A stretch of 64,000 bases of DNA from JASFHF01 sp050123335 (GCA_050123335.1 JASFHH010000003.1:1-64000), one strand, 5' to 3'; numbered from the stretch's first letter, positions 9,577-18,625 are shown. Program-made: numbers and translations. The notes: a model not told the origin generated them from the letters alone.

Positions 9577-9605
9577 CTTGATTTTTGCATTTTCATCCCT
9601 ATTAT
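9577..9605 (+). promoter_or_regulatory. sigma-32-like heat-shock promoter of groES-groEL
   Basis: CTTGAT (9577-9582), a 14-base spacer, then CCCTATTAT (9597-9605). This matches the sigma-32 pattern CTTGAA - 13 to 15 - CCCCATnT with few changes and lies 60 bases before groES, where a heat-shock promoter is expected. No CIRCE operator is visible, so control by RpoH rather than HrcA is inferred. Confidence 0.6.
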
Positions 9606-9664
9606 AAGTCTTGTCTAAGTCAGTCTTGCTGGCTTGTAATTTCTACTAAAAAGGAGAATAAATT

Positions 9665-9949
9665 ATGAGTTTTCGTCCATTGCATGATCGAATATTGATC
9701 AAGCGCGTAGAGGAAGAGGTTACTAGTGGTGGTATCGTGATTCCTGATAGCGCAAAAGAGAAACCAAGTAAAGGGCTGGTGATTGCCGTTGGTAATGGGA
9801 AATTGCTAGAAAGTGGTGAGGTTCGCCCTCTAGATGTCAAAAAAGGAGATAAAGTGCTCTTTGGTAAATATGCTGGTACAGAAGTCAAAGTTGGCGACGA
9901 AGAGTTAATTGTAATGAGAGAAGATGACATCTTAGGTGTGATCGACTAA
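9665..9949 (+). CDS. groS: co-chaperonin GroES
   Basis: 94 residues, normal length. The N-terminal MSFRPLHDRILIKRVEEE, the mobile-loop segment TSGGIVIPDSAKEKPS and the C-terminal strand DDILGVID are typical. GroES forms the heptameric lid of the GroEL folding chamber in the cytoplasm. A strong AAGGAG precedes the start, groEL follows after 18 bases, and a sigma-32-like promoter lies upstream. Confidence 0.97.
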   Translation: MSFRPLHDRILIKRVEEEVTSGGIVIPDSAKEKPSKGLVIAVGNGKLLESGEVRPLDVKKGDKVLFGKYAGTEVKVGDEELIVMREDDILGVID

Positions 9950-9967
9950 TTAAAAGAGGAAAAAATT

Positions 9968-11626
9968 ATGACAGCAAAACAAATTATTTTTGATCACGCG
10001 GTGCGTGATAGCCTGGTAGAGGGTATTCACATTTTAACTGATGCAGTTAGCACTACTATGGGGCCTAAAGGTCGTGTGGTAATGATTGATCAATCTTTTG
10101 GTGCGCCGCGGGTTACTAAAGATGGTGTTTCAGTAGCTAAAGAGATCGAGCTCGAAGATAAATTCGAAAACATGGGAGCCCAGATGATCAAAGAAGTAGC
10201 TTCGCAAACCTCTGATGACGCTGGTGATGGCACCACTACTGCAACAGTATTGGCGCGTAGCATTGTGGTAGAAGGTATGAAGGCTGTGGTTGCCGGCATG
10301 AATCCAATGGATCTAAAGCGTGGTATTGATAAAGCAGTGTTGGCAGTTGCGGATGAATTAAAGAAAATTTCTAAACCATGTGCTGATCACAAATCAATTG
10401 CTCAAGTTGGTACGATTTCGGCGAACTCAGATGAAGCAATTGGTAATATTATTGCTGAAGCTATGGAAAAGGTTGGCAAAGAAGGAGTGATTACAGTTGA
10501 AGAAGGTTCTGGTTTAGGTAACGAGCTTGATGTGGTTGAAGGTATGCAGTTTGATCGTGGTTATTTGTCGCCATACTTTATTAACAACCAACAAAACATG
10601 AGCGTTGAATTAGAAAGTCCATATATATTGTTATTTGACAAAAAGATTTCTAATATTCGCGATATGTTGCCGATCTTAGAGGCTGTGGCAAAATCAGGTA
10701 AGCCGCTAATGGTGATTGCTGAAGATGTAGAAGGTGAAGCATTAGCTACTTTGGTGGTTAATAATCTACGCGGTATTGTCAAAGTTGCAGCGGTTAAAGC
10801 GCCTGGGTTTGGTGATCGTCGTAAAGCTATGTTAGAAGATATAGCGATTTTAACTGGCGGCCAAGTAATTGCTGAAGAAGTTGGTTTAAGTTTAGAGAAG
10901 GCAACTTTAGATGATCTTGGTAATGCTAAACGTATTGTAATTACTAAAGATAACACCACAATTATTGATGGCGCTGGTAAAACTGATAATATTAAATCCA
11001 GAATTGAACAGCTTCGTGCACAAATCGAAGAAACCAGCTCTAGTTATGATAAAGAAAAATTGCAAGAACGTATGGCTAAATTAGCTGGCGGGGTTGCTGT
11101 TATTAAAGTTGGTGCTGCTACCGAAATCGAAATGAAAGAAAAGAAAGCGCGCGTTGAAGACGCTTTGCATGCTACTCGCGCTGCAGTTGAAGAAGGTGTA
11201 GTTCCTGGCGGTGGTGTTGCTTTAATTCGTGCATTGCAAGCGATCAAAGGTTTAAAAGGTGAAAATACTGATCAGGATATGGGTATTAGTATCATTCGCC
11301 GTGCGATTGAAGCTCCGTTACGTATTATTGTTAGCAATGCTGGTGAAGAAGCCTCGGTTGTGTTAGCTAAAGTTGTTGAAGGCAAAGATGATTTTGGTTT
11401 TAATGCAGCAACCAGTGAATACGGTAACATGATCAGCATGGGAATTATCGATCCTACCAAGGTTACACGTACCGCACTGCAAAATGCTGCTTCGGTTGCT
11501 GGCATGATGCTAATAACTGAATGTATGGTTGCTGATATTCCAAAGAAAGAAGATGCTTGTGCACATGCTGCTGGCGGAATGGGCGGCGGTATGGGTGGAA
11601 TGGGAGGTATGGGCGGCATGATGTGA
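9968..11626 (+). CDS. groL: chaperonin GroEL
   Basis: 552 residues, full-length Hsp60. Visible are the ATP-binding segment GDGTTTATVLARSI (about residues 86-99), the apical domain, the VVPGGGVALIRA segment near 412 and the Gly/Met tail GGMGGGMGGMGG at the C-terminus. The first residues MTAKQIIFDHAVRDSLVEG differ slightly from the common MAAKDVKFG start. It sits in the groES-groEL operon and is followed by large inverted repeats at 11634-11830. Confidence 0.98.
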   Translation: MTAKQIIFDHAVRDSLVEGIHILTDAVSTTMGPKGRVVMIDQSFGAPRVTKDGVSVAKEIELEDKFENMGAQMIKEVASQTSDDAGDGTTTATVLARSIVVEGMKAVVAGMNPMDLKRGIDKAVLAVADELKKISKPCADHKSIAQVGTISANSDEAIGNIIAEAMEKVGKEGVITVEEGSGLGNELDVVEGMQFDRGYLSPYFINNQQNMSVELESPYILLFDKKISNIRDMLPILEAVAKSGKPLMVIAEDVEGEALATLVVNNLRGIVKVAAVKAPGFGDRRKAMLEDIAILTGGQVIAEEVGLSLEKATLDDLGNAKRIVITKDNTTIIDGAGKTDNIKSRIEQLRAQIEETSSSYDKEKLQERMAKLAGGVAVIKVGAATEIEMKEKKARVEDALHATRAAVEEGVVPGGGVALIRALQAIKGLKGENTDQDMGISIIRRAIEAPLRIIVSNAGEEASVVLAKVVEGKDDFGFNAATSEYGNMISMGIIDPTKVTRTALQNAASVAGMMLITECMVADIPKKEDACAHAAGGMGGGMGGMGGMGGMM

Positions 11627-11633
11627 TGCAGAA

Positions 11634-11722
11634 GGTGATTTTTTGCGGCTTTAGGTTTTTATTGTGCAAGAGATTTATCTCTTGCACAATAAAGAACCTG
11701 TCGCCTTCAAAATCGCCCGGCT
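11634..11722. terminator. very long hairpin downstream of groEL
   Basis: The inner stem ATTGTGCAAGAGAT (11661-11674) pairs perfectly with ATCTCTTGCACAAT (11677-11690). The pairing extends outward with small bulges (AGGTT... with ...AACCT, then GATTTT... with ...AAAATC) to about 11634 and 11722. It starts right after the groEL stop and probably ends the operon, although no clean T-run follows. The imperfect outer stem also suggests a palindromic repeat element. Confidence 0.6.
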
Positions 11723-11728
11723 TTGCCT

Positions 11729-11830
11729 TTTTTGCAATATCTGCGTTGTAGCATTTTTTGCGAATGCTCATTTATTGTATATAAACTCCGCTTCGCAAAA
11801 AATGCTACGCCTTGATCTTGCAAAAAATGC
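11729..11830. repeat. intergenic inverted repeat
   Basis: Arms GTAGCATTTTTTGCGAA (11748-11764) and TTCGCAAAAAATGCTAC (11792-11808) are a perfect 17-bp inverted repeat, extended with mismatches by TTTTGCAATATC on the left and GATCTTGCAAAA on the right. The motif GCATTTTTTGC occurs a third time, inverted, at about 11821-11831. It is non-coding: the in-frame reading through it ahead of the DsbA-like gene lacks a ribosome-binding site. Confidence 0.6.
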
Positions 11831-11888
11831 TCGTCTGCACCTTTCCTGCAATTTTTTTCGTGCAAAACTTGTGTTAAGGAGGAACAAA

Positions 11889-12665
11889 GTGAGATTTAAA
11901 ATTATTTTAATTGTTTTGTGTTTATTGTTAATAGGAGTAGTAGCTCAAGTTTCTGCAAGTACTAACAATGTAAATGGTTTTACTAAGGCGCAACAAGCGC
12001 AAATAAAAGTAATTATACGTAATTATCTTATTCAAAATCCACAGGTTTTGGTTGAAGCGTCTCAAGCTTTGCAAGAGCAGCAAATGCAAAAATTGCGCCA
12101 GGATGCAATCAAAAATGCGCGAGTTAATACCGATGCTTTGTTAAGATCTAATAGTCCGGTGGCTGGAGCTTCGCGTGGATCAATCACCATGGTTGCTTTT
12201 TTAGATTATCAATGTCCATTTTGCCGTTTAATGTCTCCAGTATTAAAACGTTTGATAAAAGATAATCCGCAAATGCGAGTTGTTTTTAAAGAGTTCCCGA
12301 TTCATGGTAAATATTCTGTAATGTCGGCTAAGGTTGCTTTGGCTGCTAGTTTGCAAGGTAAATATTGGGAAGTGCATCAAGCGTTAATGAAAGCAAAAAT
12401 GCCGTTGACTGAGCAAGAAATTATGGATGTTGCTAAATCAACAGGATTGAATATGAAAAAATTAGCTGTTGATATGCGTAAGCCTTGGGTGAAACAAGAA
12501 ATTGATGGCGTTTATCGTTTAGCTAAAAAATTAAATTTAATTGGAGACCCGTCATTTTTTATTATGAAATCCAACATGACCGATAATTCCAAAGATCAAA
12601 TTTATTTTATAGCGGGCTACGTTTCTGAGCAGGAATTGCAAGGTGCGATTAATAAGTTGAAATGA
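11889..12665 (+). CDS. DsbA-family thiol oxidoreductase, Com1-like
   Basis: 258 residues from a GTG at 11889, chosen for its AAGGAGGAAC ribosome-binding site and the signal peptide that follows directly (FKIILIVLCLLLIGVVAQVSA). A helical stretch (about 30-80) rich in Gln precedes a thioredoxin-fold DsbA domain with the active-site motif DYQCPFC near residue 110 and a cis-Pro segment GDPSFFIM near the end. Coxiella Com1 has this layout, length and CPFC-type motif. It probably catalyses disulfide exchange in the periplasm or at the outer membrane. It follows groEL after a repeat-filled gap and is likely transcribed on its own. Confidence 0.85.
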   Translation: MRFKIILIVLCLLLIGVVAQVSASTNNVNGFTKAQQAQIKVIIRNYLIQNPQVLVEASQALQEQQMQKLRQDAIKNARVNTDALLRSNSPVAGASRGSITMVAFLDYQCPFCRLMSPVLKRLIKDNPQMRVVFKEFPIHGKYSVMSAKVALAASLQGKYWEVHQALMKAKMPLTEQEIMDVAKSTGLNMKKLAVDMRKPWVKQEIDGVYRLAKKLNLIGDPSFFIMKSNMTDNSKDQIYFIAGYVSEQELQGAINKLK

Positions 12666-12715
12666 GTATGATAAATTGCAAATAAGATTGAAAATAAGAA
12701 AAGAGGGAAAAAGGT

Positions 12716-13012
12716 ATGTTCTTTAAAAATAAAAAATGTGGTCAAGTAATTAGTAAGTTAATCGACTATGCGCTTGTGTTAGGTATAGGAATAGGTATTC
12801 CTGGCATAGGGGGCAATATAAATTGTGGAATTGATCCTAATAATTGTAATACATATACAAATATAAGTAGTATATTTTTTACTAGTATTGGAATGTCATC
12901 ATTTGCTACGCTTATTCTAAAAAAGCTTATAGAAAAATGTTGTAATCAACATTGCCAAACTGGCTGGAAAAACCCATCAGAAAGAAAACCAGAGGTAGTT
13001 GGCTATATATAA
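12716..13012 (+). CDS. small membrane protein, cysteine-rich, unknown
   Basis: 98 codons with a good GAGGGAAAAAGG ribosome-binding site. There are two hydrophobic segments (about residues 16-33 rich in Gly/Ile, and 50-68). The loop has two cysteines (CGIDPNNC) and the tail four more in CCNQHCQTG and nearby. No family is recognised. It lies 50 bases after the Com1-like gene on the same strand and could be its operon partner. Confidence 0.55.
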   Translation: MFFKNKKCGQVISKLIDYALVLGIGIGIPGIGGNINCGIDPNNCNTYTNISSIFFTSIGMSSFATLILKKLIEKCCNQHCQTGWKNPSERKPEVVGYI

Positions 13013-13030
13013 GGAAATTTAGCCAATTGG

Positions 13031-13049
13031 TTATCTAAATTTTAGATAA
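13031..13049. terminator. bidirectional hairpin between convergent genes
   Basis: Perfect palindrome of TTATCTAAA and TTTAGATAA around a single central base, placed between the small membrane protein gene (+) and the HAD phosphatase gene (-). The stop codon of the HAD gene lies inside the stem. Probable terminator for both directions. Confidence 0.55.
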
Positions 13050-13686
13050 TTTCCCAATTATTCTTTTTAGCTAATCTGCGTAAAAATATATCGGGATTTA
13101 CTGCGATTGCATGTCCTGCAGCAGATAATAATGTGGCATCATAAATAGAATTTCCGTAAGCAAAACAATCTTTCAGATCAGCTTGATATTGTTGACAGAC
13201 TCTTTTGGCGATGGTTAATTTTTCTTCAGCAAACGGATTTTGTGTTGGTGGAAGATTAGTAAAATAATTGTTTTCAATTACACAATAGCTAGGTTCAATA
13301 TGATCGATATTCAAATGTGCAGCAAATACTTTTGCAATAAAATGCGGTGTTCCAGTTAATAAAACTAAAATGTCACTATTTTTTCGATGTTGTTCGATTT
13401 TGGAAATCAAGTGAGGCCTGATTTTTTTTAACAATTTTTCTTTGACGTAACTTTCTGCCAGCTGCTTGATTTCATCTTTTGACATTCCTGATAGGTAAGC
13501 TTTGTTTTGTACAAAAATTTTTAATTTATATTTTGGCAGCCATTTTAAAATAAACATCCAATATTTGAGAAAGTGTTTCAGACCAATATGTCGTTTTCTA
13601 ATTAAATAAAAGAAAAAAGATCTTTCAGAATTCATCCCTCCCAAGATGGTTCCATCTAAATCAAAAAAAGCAATACGTTTATTCAT
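13042..13686 (-). CDS. HAD-superfamily (IB) phosphatase, SerB-like
   Basis: 214 residues. Motif I is FFDLDGTIL near residues 8-16 (nucleophile and acid/base aspartates), motif II LLTGTP near 108-113, the lysine motif is near the later AEEKLTIAKRV, and motif III YGNSIYDATLL lies near 178-188. A helical cap follows motif I. The family hydrolyses small phosphomonoesters (phosphoserine phosphatase, histidinol-phosphatase and phospholipid-phosphate relatives). The exact substrate is not evident and no context gene points to one. Confidence 0.8.
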   Translation of the reverse strand: MNKRIAFFDLDGTILGGMNSERSFFFYLIRKRHIGLKHFLKYWMFILKWLPKYKLKIFVQNKAYLSGMSKDEIKQLAESYVKEKLLKKIRPHLISKIEQHRKNSDILVLLTGTPHFIAKVFAAHLNIDHIEPSYCVIENNYFTNLPPTQNPFAEEKLTIAKRVCQQYQADLKDCFAYGNSIYDATLLSAAGHAIAVNPDIFLRRLAKKNNWEII

Positions 13687-13731
13687 TTAATTATGATAGA
13701 GGAAATCAGGTGCTAAGTCTAGTTCGATCCT

Positions 13732-13865
13732 CGATGAAGATGCGAGATTTATGGGAAATTCTGATATTGAAGTTAAATTGAAACTCGCGATTTTACAAAA
13801 ACAAACAGGTTGTAAAATCGCGAGTTCCAATTTGAACTGACAGTATAAATCTCGCATTTTCATTG
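13732..13865. mobile_element. repeat family C, copy 2, a MITE-like unit with 21-bp terminal inverted repeats
   Basis: Left end 13732-13752 and right end 13845-13865 are inverted repeats with two mismatches; the inner 12 bases, TGCGAGATTTAT and ATAAATCTCGCA, match exactly. In the centre is the family C palindrome AACTCGCGATTTTACAA / TTGTAAAATCGCGAGTT (13782-13798, 13810-13826). The ends resemble the flanks of the copies at 49370-49665, so the mobile unit is about 135 bp. It ends 43 bases before the glyQ start and may lie in its promoter or leader. Confidence 0.65.
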
Positions 13866-13908
13866 GTGAGTGTATAGACTTGATATCTTATTAGGTTATA
13901 ATGAAAAC

Positions 13909-14811
13909 GTGGACAAAATTATTACTTTTCAAGAATTAATTTTTAAATTGCAGCAATATTGGGCAAGTCTCGATTGTGTAATAGTTCAACCTTTAGATCT
14001 GCAAGTTGGAGCAGGAACTTTTCATCCCGCAACATTTTTGCGTGCGATTGGGCCGGAGCCTTGGAGATCTGCTTATGTGCAGCCTAGTCGACGTCCCACA
14101 GATGGTCGTTATGGTGAAAATCCTAATCGGGTGCAGCATTATTATCAGTTCCAGGTAGCATTAAAGCCTTCACCAAATAATATTCAAGATCTTTACTTAA
14201 ATTCGCTGGAAATTTTAGGCATAGATTTTTTAGAGCACGATGTTCGTTTTGTTGAAGATAATTGGGAATCGCCGACTTTAGGAGCATGGGGTTTAGGCTG
14301 GGAAGTTTGGTTGGATGGTATGGAAATCACCCAATTTACTTATTTCCAGCAGGCTGGCGGATTGGAGTGCAGACCGGTTACTGGTGAAATAACTTATGGT
14401 TTAGAACGAATTGCTATGTATTTGCAAAAAGTTGATAGGATGTTTGATTTAGTATGGACACAATCTTCATTGGGGACGGTGACTTATGGAGATGTGTTTT
14501 TACAAAATGAAAAAGAAATGTCTGCTTATAATTTTGAATATGCTGATATTGCAATATTATTTAAAGAATTTGAAACTTGTGAGCAACAATGTAATCAATT
14601 AATAGATGCTGCATTACCATTGCCGGCGTATGAGATGGTATTAAAAGCGTCACACACATTTAATTTATTAGATGCACGGCACGCAATTTCCGTAACCGAA
14701 AGACAGCAATATATTTTGCGTGTACGTAAATTAGCGCAAGCGGTGGCAAAATCATATTATGCGTCACGCGAACAATTGGGTTTCCCTATGCTTAAGGAAG
14801 GCGAAGTATAA
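13909..14811 (+). CDS. glyQ: glycine--tRNA ligase alpha subunit
   Basis: About 300 residues from a GTG at 13909, chosen because VDKIITFQELIFKLQQYW aligns with the family N-terminus; an upstream GTG at 13870 would add 13 residues that overlap the end of a repeat. The catalytic signature QPSRRPTDGRYGENPNR is near residue 60. GlyQ pairs with GlyS as an alpha2beta2 enzyme charging tRNA-Gly, the bacterial two-subunit type. It overlaps glyS by one base (TAATG). Confidence 0.96.
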   Translation: MDKIITFQELIFKLQQYWASLDCVIVQPLDLQVGAGTFHPATFLRAIGPEPWRSAYVQPSRRPTDGRYGENPNRVQHYYQFQVALKPSPNNIQDLYLNSLEILGIDFLEHDVRFVEDNWESPTLGAWGLGWEVWLDGMEITQFTYFQQAGGLECRPVTGEITYGLERIAMYLQKVDRMFDLVWTQSSLGTVTYGDVFLQNEKEMSAYNFEYADIAILFKEFETCEQQCNQLIDAALPLPAYEMVLKASHTFNLLDARHAISVTERQQYILRVRKLAQAVAKSYYASREQLGFPMLKEGEV

Positions 14812-16895
14812 TGATAAAAAAAGATTTTTTATTTGAATTATTAACGGAAGAATTGCCGCCAAAAGATTTATATAAATTATCACAAGCGTTAGAGAACAAC
14901 TTCATAGAAAATTTGGGTAAGAACAAGTTAAATTATGCTGAAATAAAATCTTTTGCAACGCCGCGGCGTTTAGCGGTTTTAATTAAAAAACTTGATGATG
15001 CACAGCCGCAGCAGATGATTGAGCGGCGAGGTCCTGCAGTTTCTACTGCTTTTGATCAAAATGGCAAACCAACCAAAGCGTGCATTGGGTTTGCGCAATC
15101 TTGCGGAGTAACGCCACAGGAATTAACAGTGATTAAAACTGATAAAGGCGAATGGGTTGGTTTTAAAAAGGAGCAAGCAGGTAAAAGTATTTTTCAGATT
15201 ATGCCTGAGATTGTTAAGCAGGCGTTAAAATCTTTGCCAATTAACAGGCCAATGCGTTGGGGTAATAGTGAAGTTGAATTTATTCGGCCGGTGCATTCTG
15301 TGATTTTGTTATTTGACAAAAAAATAATAGCAGCAGAAATTTTAGGTATTAAAGCCAGTAATACAACTTTAGGTCATCGGTTTTTATCTAAAGACAAAAT
15401 AAAAATTAAGTATCCGCGTGATTATGAAAAAATACTGAAGAAGCATTTTGTAATTGCTGATTTTATTAAGCGCAAAGCAGATATTCAACGACAGGTTTTA
15501 CATTTTGCAGATAAAGTTGGCGGCAAGGCTTTAATGGAAAATGATTTATTAAATGAAGTTACTGCATTAGTTGAGTGGCCAGTTGGTTTGTTAGCGAATT
15601 TTCCTGAGCATTTTTTACAAGTTCCAGCAGAAATTTTAATTTCTTCAATTTGTCAACATCAAAAATGTTTCCCAATAAAAGATGAAAATAATAAATTGCT
15701 GCCTAATTTTATTACTATAAGTAACATCAAAAGCAAACGCCCCCATGTGGTAATTGCTGGAAATGAAAAAGTAATGAATGCGCGATTAAGTGATGCTGAA
15801 TTTTTTTATCATACGGATATTGCTCAATCATTGGTAAAGCGAGTTGATGTGTTAAAAAACATTATTTTTCAACAACAATTGGGAAGTTTGTATGATAAGA
15901 CCAAGCGGCTGATGGTTTTGTCTGCTTGGATCGCAGAATTAATTGGAGCTGATCAACAACATGCGGAACGAGCTGCATATTTGTCTAAGACTGATTTGGT
16001 GACGGAGGTGGTTGGTGAGTTTCCAGAATTGCAGGGTGTTATGGGATATTATTATGCTTTGCATGATGGAGAACCAGAGCAAGTGGCGGTGGCAATTCGC
16101 GAACAATATATGCCTGAGCATGCCAATGCGTTGTTACCACAAACTTTAGTTGGTCAAGTGTTAGCATCGGCAGATCGTGTTGATACGCTGATTGGTATTT
16201 TTGGAATTAATAAAATCCCAACTGGAGATAAAGATCCTTTTGCTTTGCGTCGCGCCGCTTCAGGTATTGTTAGGATAATTGTCGAAAATAAATTGCCGCT
16301 TAATTTGTGGTTTTTATTGGAAAAGTCTTTGGATCTGTATGGTGATTTAATTAAGCGTGATAATGTAGTCGAGCAGGCATTTCAATTTATTCAGGACAGA
16401 TTGAAGTCTTATGTATTAGAACATGGATTTTCTGCGCATGAATTTGCTGCAGTTGCTGCAAGGAATGTTCATGAGACATATGATTTTTACTTAAGATTAT
16501 TGGCGCTTAAAAAATTTCTTGCAATGCCAGAGGCTGCGAGTCTAGCGGCAGCAAATAAAAGAGTTAGCAAATTGTTAGCTAAAGAAGCACAACAATTAAT
16601 TGCAGGTCATGTATTGCAGCAAGAGTTATTGACAGAAGATGATGAAATCAAATTAGCGCAGTTGATTGCTGAAAAACGTGAACAGACTCAGCAATTAGCT
16701 TTATCGCAAGATTATGTTGCATTGTTGCAAGATTTGGCTGAACTGCAGCAGCCAATCGATAATTTTTTTGATCATGTAATGGTGATGGTTGAAGATAAAA
16801 ACGTTTGTGCGAATCGTCTATTGTTATTAGCTAGGTTGCGTGAGTTATTTTTGCAAGTGGCTGATATTTCATTAATTCCTGGGTCAGCGACATGA
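14811..16895 (+). CDS. glyS: glycine--tRNA ligase beta subunit
   Basis: 694 residues, normal length. The N-terminus DFLFELLTEELPPKDL is diagnostic of GlyS, as is the segment ATPRRLAVLIKKL. The C-terminal part forms the anticodon-binding region. It is translationally coupled to glyQ upstream and to gmhB downstream through an ATGA overlap at 16892-16895. No disruption is seen. Confidence 0.97.
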   Translation: MIKKDFLFELLTEELPPKDLYKLSQALENNFIENLGKNKLNYAEIKSFATPRRLAVLIKKLDDAQPQQMIERRGPAVSTAFDQNGKPTKACIGFAQSCGVTPQELTVIKTDKGEWVGFKKEQAGKSIFQIMPEIVKQALKSLPINRPMRWGNSEVEFIRPVHSVILLFDKKIIAAEILGIKASNTTLGHRFLSKDKIKIKYPRDYEKILKKHFVIADFIKRKADIQRQVLHFADKVGGKALMENDLLNEVTALVEWPVGLLANFPEHFLQVPAEILISSICQHQKCFPIKDENNKLLPNFITISNIKSKRPHVVIAGNEKVMNARLSDAEFFYHTDIAQSLVKRVDVLKNIIFQQQLGSLYDKTKRLMVLSAWIAELIGADQQHAERAAYLSKTDLVTEVVGEFPELQGVMGYYYALHDGEPEQVAVAIREQYMPEHANALLPQTLVGQVLASADRVDTLIGIFGINKIPTGDKDPFALRRAASGIVRIIVENKLPLNLWFLLEKSLDLYGDLIKRDNVVEQAFQFIQDRLKSYVLEHGFSAHEFAAVAARNVHETYDFYLRLLALKKFLAMPEAASLAAANKRVSKLLAKEAQQLIAGHVLQQELLTEDDEIKLAQLIAEKREQTQQLALSQDYVALLQDLAELQQPIDNFFDHVMVMVEDKNVCANRLLLLARLRELFLQVADISLIPGSAT

Positions 16896-17422
16896 AATTA
16901 ATTATTCTTGATCGTGACGGCGTTATCAATGAAGATACCCCACATTATATTAAGTCCGCTGAGGAATGGCGTCCGATTCCTGGAAGTTTAGAAGCAATCG
17001 CCAAACTTAATCATGCTGGGTACACTGTAATTATCGCAACTAATCAATCAGGAATTGGGCGTGGTTATTTTGACGTGGAAGCTTTAGATGAAATGCATGC
17101 TAAGATGCAGAGAGAGTTGGCTAAAATTGGAGGTAAGATAGATCATATTTATTTTTGTCCACACACTCCGGATGACAATTGTGATTGCCGCAAGCCAAAA
17201 ACCGGAATGTTTGAACAAATCATGCATGATTATGGTCTGCGCGATTTGAAGGGCGTGATTAATGTTGGAGATGCTTTGCGTGAAATACAAGTGGGGCAAA
17301 TATTTGACTGTCGCAATATCTTGGTTTTAACCGGCAAAGGTCAAAAAACTTTGCAGGATAACCCGGATATCTCCGCCGAAATTTTCCAGGATTTGGCGGC
17401 ATTGGTTAATTCATTGGTGTGA
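16892..17422 (+). CDS. gmhB: D-glycero-beta-D-manno-heptose 1,7-bisphosphate 7-phosphatase
   Basis: 176 residues. HAD-IIIA fold: the ILDRDGVINED motif at residues 4-14, ATNQSGIGRG near 50, and the Zn-binding loop CPHTPDDNCDCRKPKTGM near 90-107. It acts in ADP-heptose synthesis for the LPS inner core. The usual VGDSLRDL motif is VGDALREI here, so one acidic position is Glu instead of Asp. It is the last gene of the glyQ-glyS-gmhB operon, an order also found in other gammaproteobacteria. Confidence 0.92.
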   Translation: MKLIILDRDGVINEDTPHYIKSAEEWRPIPGSLEAIAKLNHAGYTVIIATNQSGIGRGYFDVEALDEMHAKMQRELAKIGGKIDHIYFCPHTPDDNCDCRKPKTGMFEQIMHDYGLRDLKGVINVGDALREIQVGQIFDCRNILVLTGKGQKTLQDNPDISAEIFQDLAALVNSLV

Positions 17423-17490
17423 TTTGTGAAATAAATATATTTTTATATTGGTTGATAACTTTATCCATTGTATCAAAAACTGGTCTAGGA

Positions 17491-17508
17491 GGCTAATGAA
17501 TATTAGCC
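17491..17508. terminator. hairpin after gmhB
   Basis: GGCTAAT and ATTAGCC are separated by GAAT, a perfect 7-bp stem in the gap between gmhB (+) and the DUF1016 gene (-). It may end one or both transcripts. No long T-run follows. Confidence 0.35.
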
Positions 17509-17518
17509 ATAATATTGT

Positions 17519-18583
17519 TTACTTAAGTGATTTTTTGGATTCATAACGTTCTCTTGCTTTTTTTATTGCTGAATGTAATCTTTCTTCGAAAATCTTTTTT
17601 GGCGGTAATTAAGTCATAAATTGGCAAACGCGTATACCACTATCATTAAGTTGTAATAATTCAACACGTTCATCTGATTTTTCAGCACACAGTATGATTC
17701 CGATAGGTGGATTTTCGCCAGGTAACATTTCGTATTTTTCAAGCCAGCGCAAATATAATTCTATTTGCCCTTTATCAGCCGGTTTAAATGCTCCCATTTT
17801 AAGCTCGATCGCTGTCATACATTTTAATTGTCTATTGAACATTAATAAATCAATTTTAAAAAAGTCTCCATCAATCTCAATTACTTTTTGTCTTTCTTGG
17901 AAAGTAAATCCGGTGCCCATACTAAGTAGAAATTGTTGGATATCGCTAACAATAGCATCTTCAAACGATCGTTCATCTTCAAATTGTTGATTACTTAGAT
18001 ATTGCAAGATAACAGGATCCTGCATGATAAAATCTGGTTTTAAAATATCAGTTTTTCTTAGTTTGATAATTTCTTTTTTTATAATTGATTCAGGCTTTTT
18101 AGCAATTGCAGTACGCTCAAATAGCATACTACTTAGTTTTTCTTTTAATCTGCTGATACTCCAGCGTTCAATACGACACATTTCTGCATAAAATTCTCTT
18201 TTCAGCTTATTTTCAATGTTGAGTAAAAAAACAAAATGCGACCATTTAAGATGATTTGACAAAGATATTACAATTTGTTCATCAGGAAATAATTTTGCGA
18301 ATTGGATGCATCGATAGATAACTCTGCGACCAAAACTGGAGCCAAATTTAATTTGAAGTTTATCAGCAAGAGTGTCGATGATGCCTGCGCCATATTTAGC
18401 ACGCTCAGAGTCTAAAATATCATAATTAACACGTTGTCCGATATGCCAATAAAGTAGCACACCTGTTTGGCTTATTTTACGTAAAGTTTGTTGTTGAGTT
18501 GATTCTATGAGATTACTGATGTCTTTAAATAGCTTATTTGCTGTGTTATTAACATCAGGGCAATCAATGCTAGAGTTGTTCAT
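17519..18583 (-). pseudogene. DUF1016 (YhcG) family PD-(D/E)XK nuclease with a premature stop near the C-terminus
   Basis: The open frame runs from the ATG at 18583 to a TAA at 17611-17609 (324 residues). The DUF1016 N-terminal domain (YWHIGQRVNYDI) and the C-terminal nuclease core with IDLLMF and AIELKMG (the D...ExK motif) are intact. After the TAA the same frame stays open for 29 codons (LPPKKIFEERLHSAIKKARE) to the next stop at 17521-17519. That segment is the usual YhcG C-terminus, so a single nonsense change seems to have shortened the protein. The truncated product could still fold. YhcG-like genes are mobile and often found near defence islands; I see no such partner here. Confidence 0.75.
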
Positions 18584-18625
18584 AATTTTACCCAAAATAT
18601 TATAAAAAAGCCAAAAAAAATCAAA

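Noticed and set aside
11664..11888. N-terminal extension of the Com1-like gene by 75 codons
   Set aside because: The extension runs through two inverted repeats and lacks a ribosome-binding site, whereas the GTG at 11889 has a strong one and is followed at once by a signal peptide.
13715..13740. GTTCGATCC resembling a tRNA T-loop
   Set aside because: No acceptor stem, D-arm or anticodon arm can be built around it; it is the flank of a family C element.
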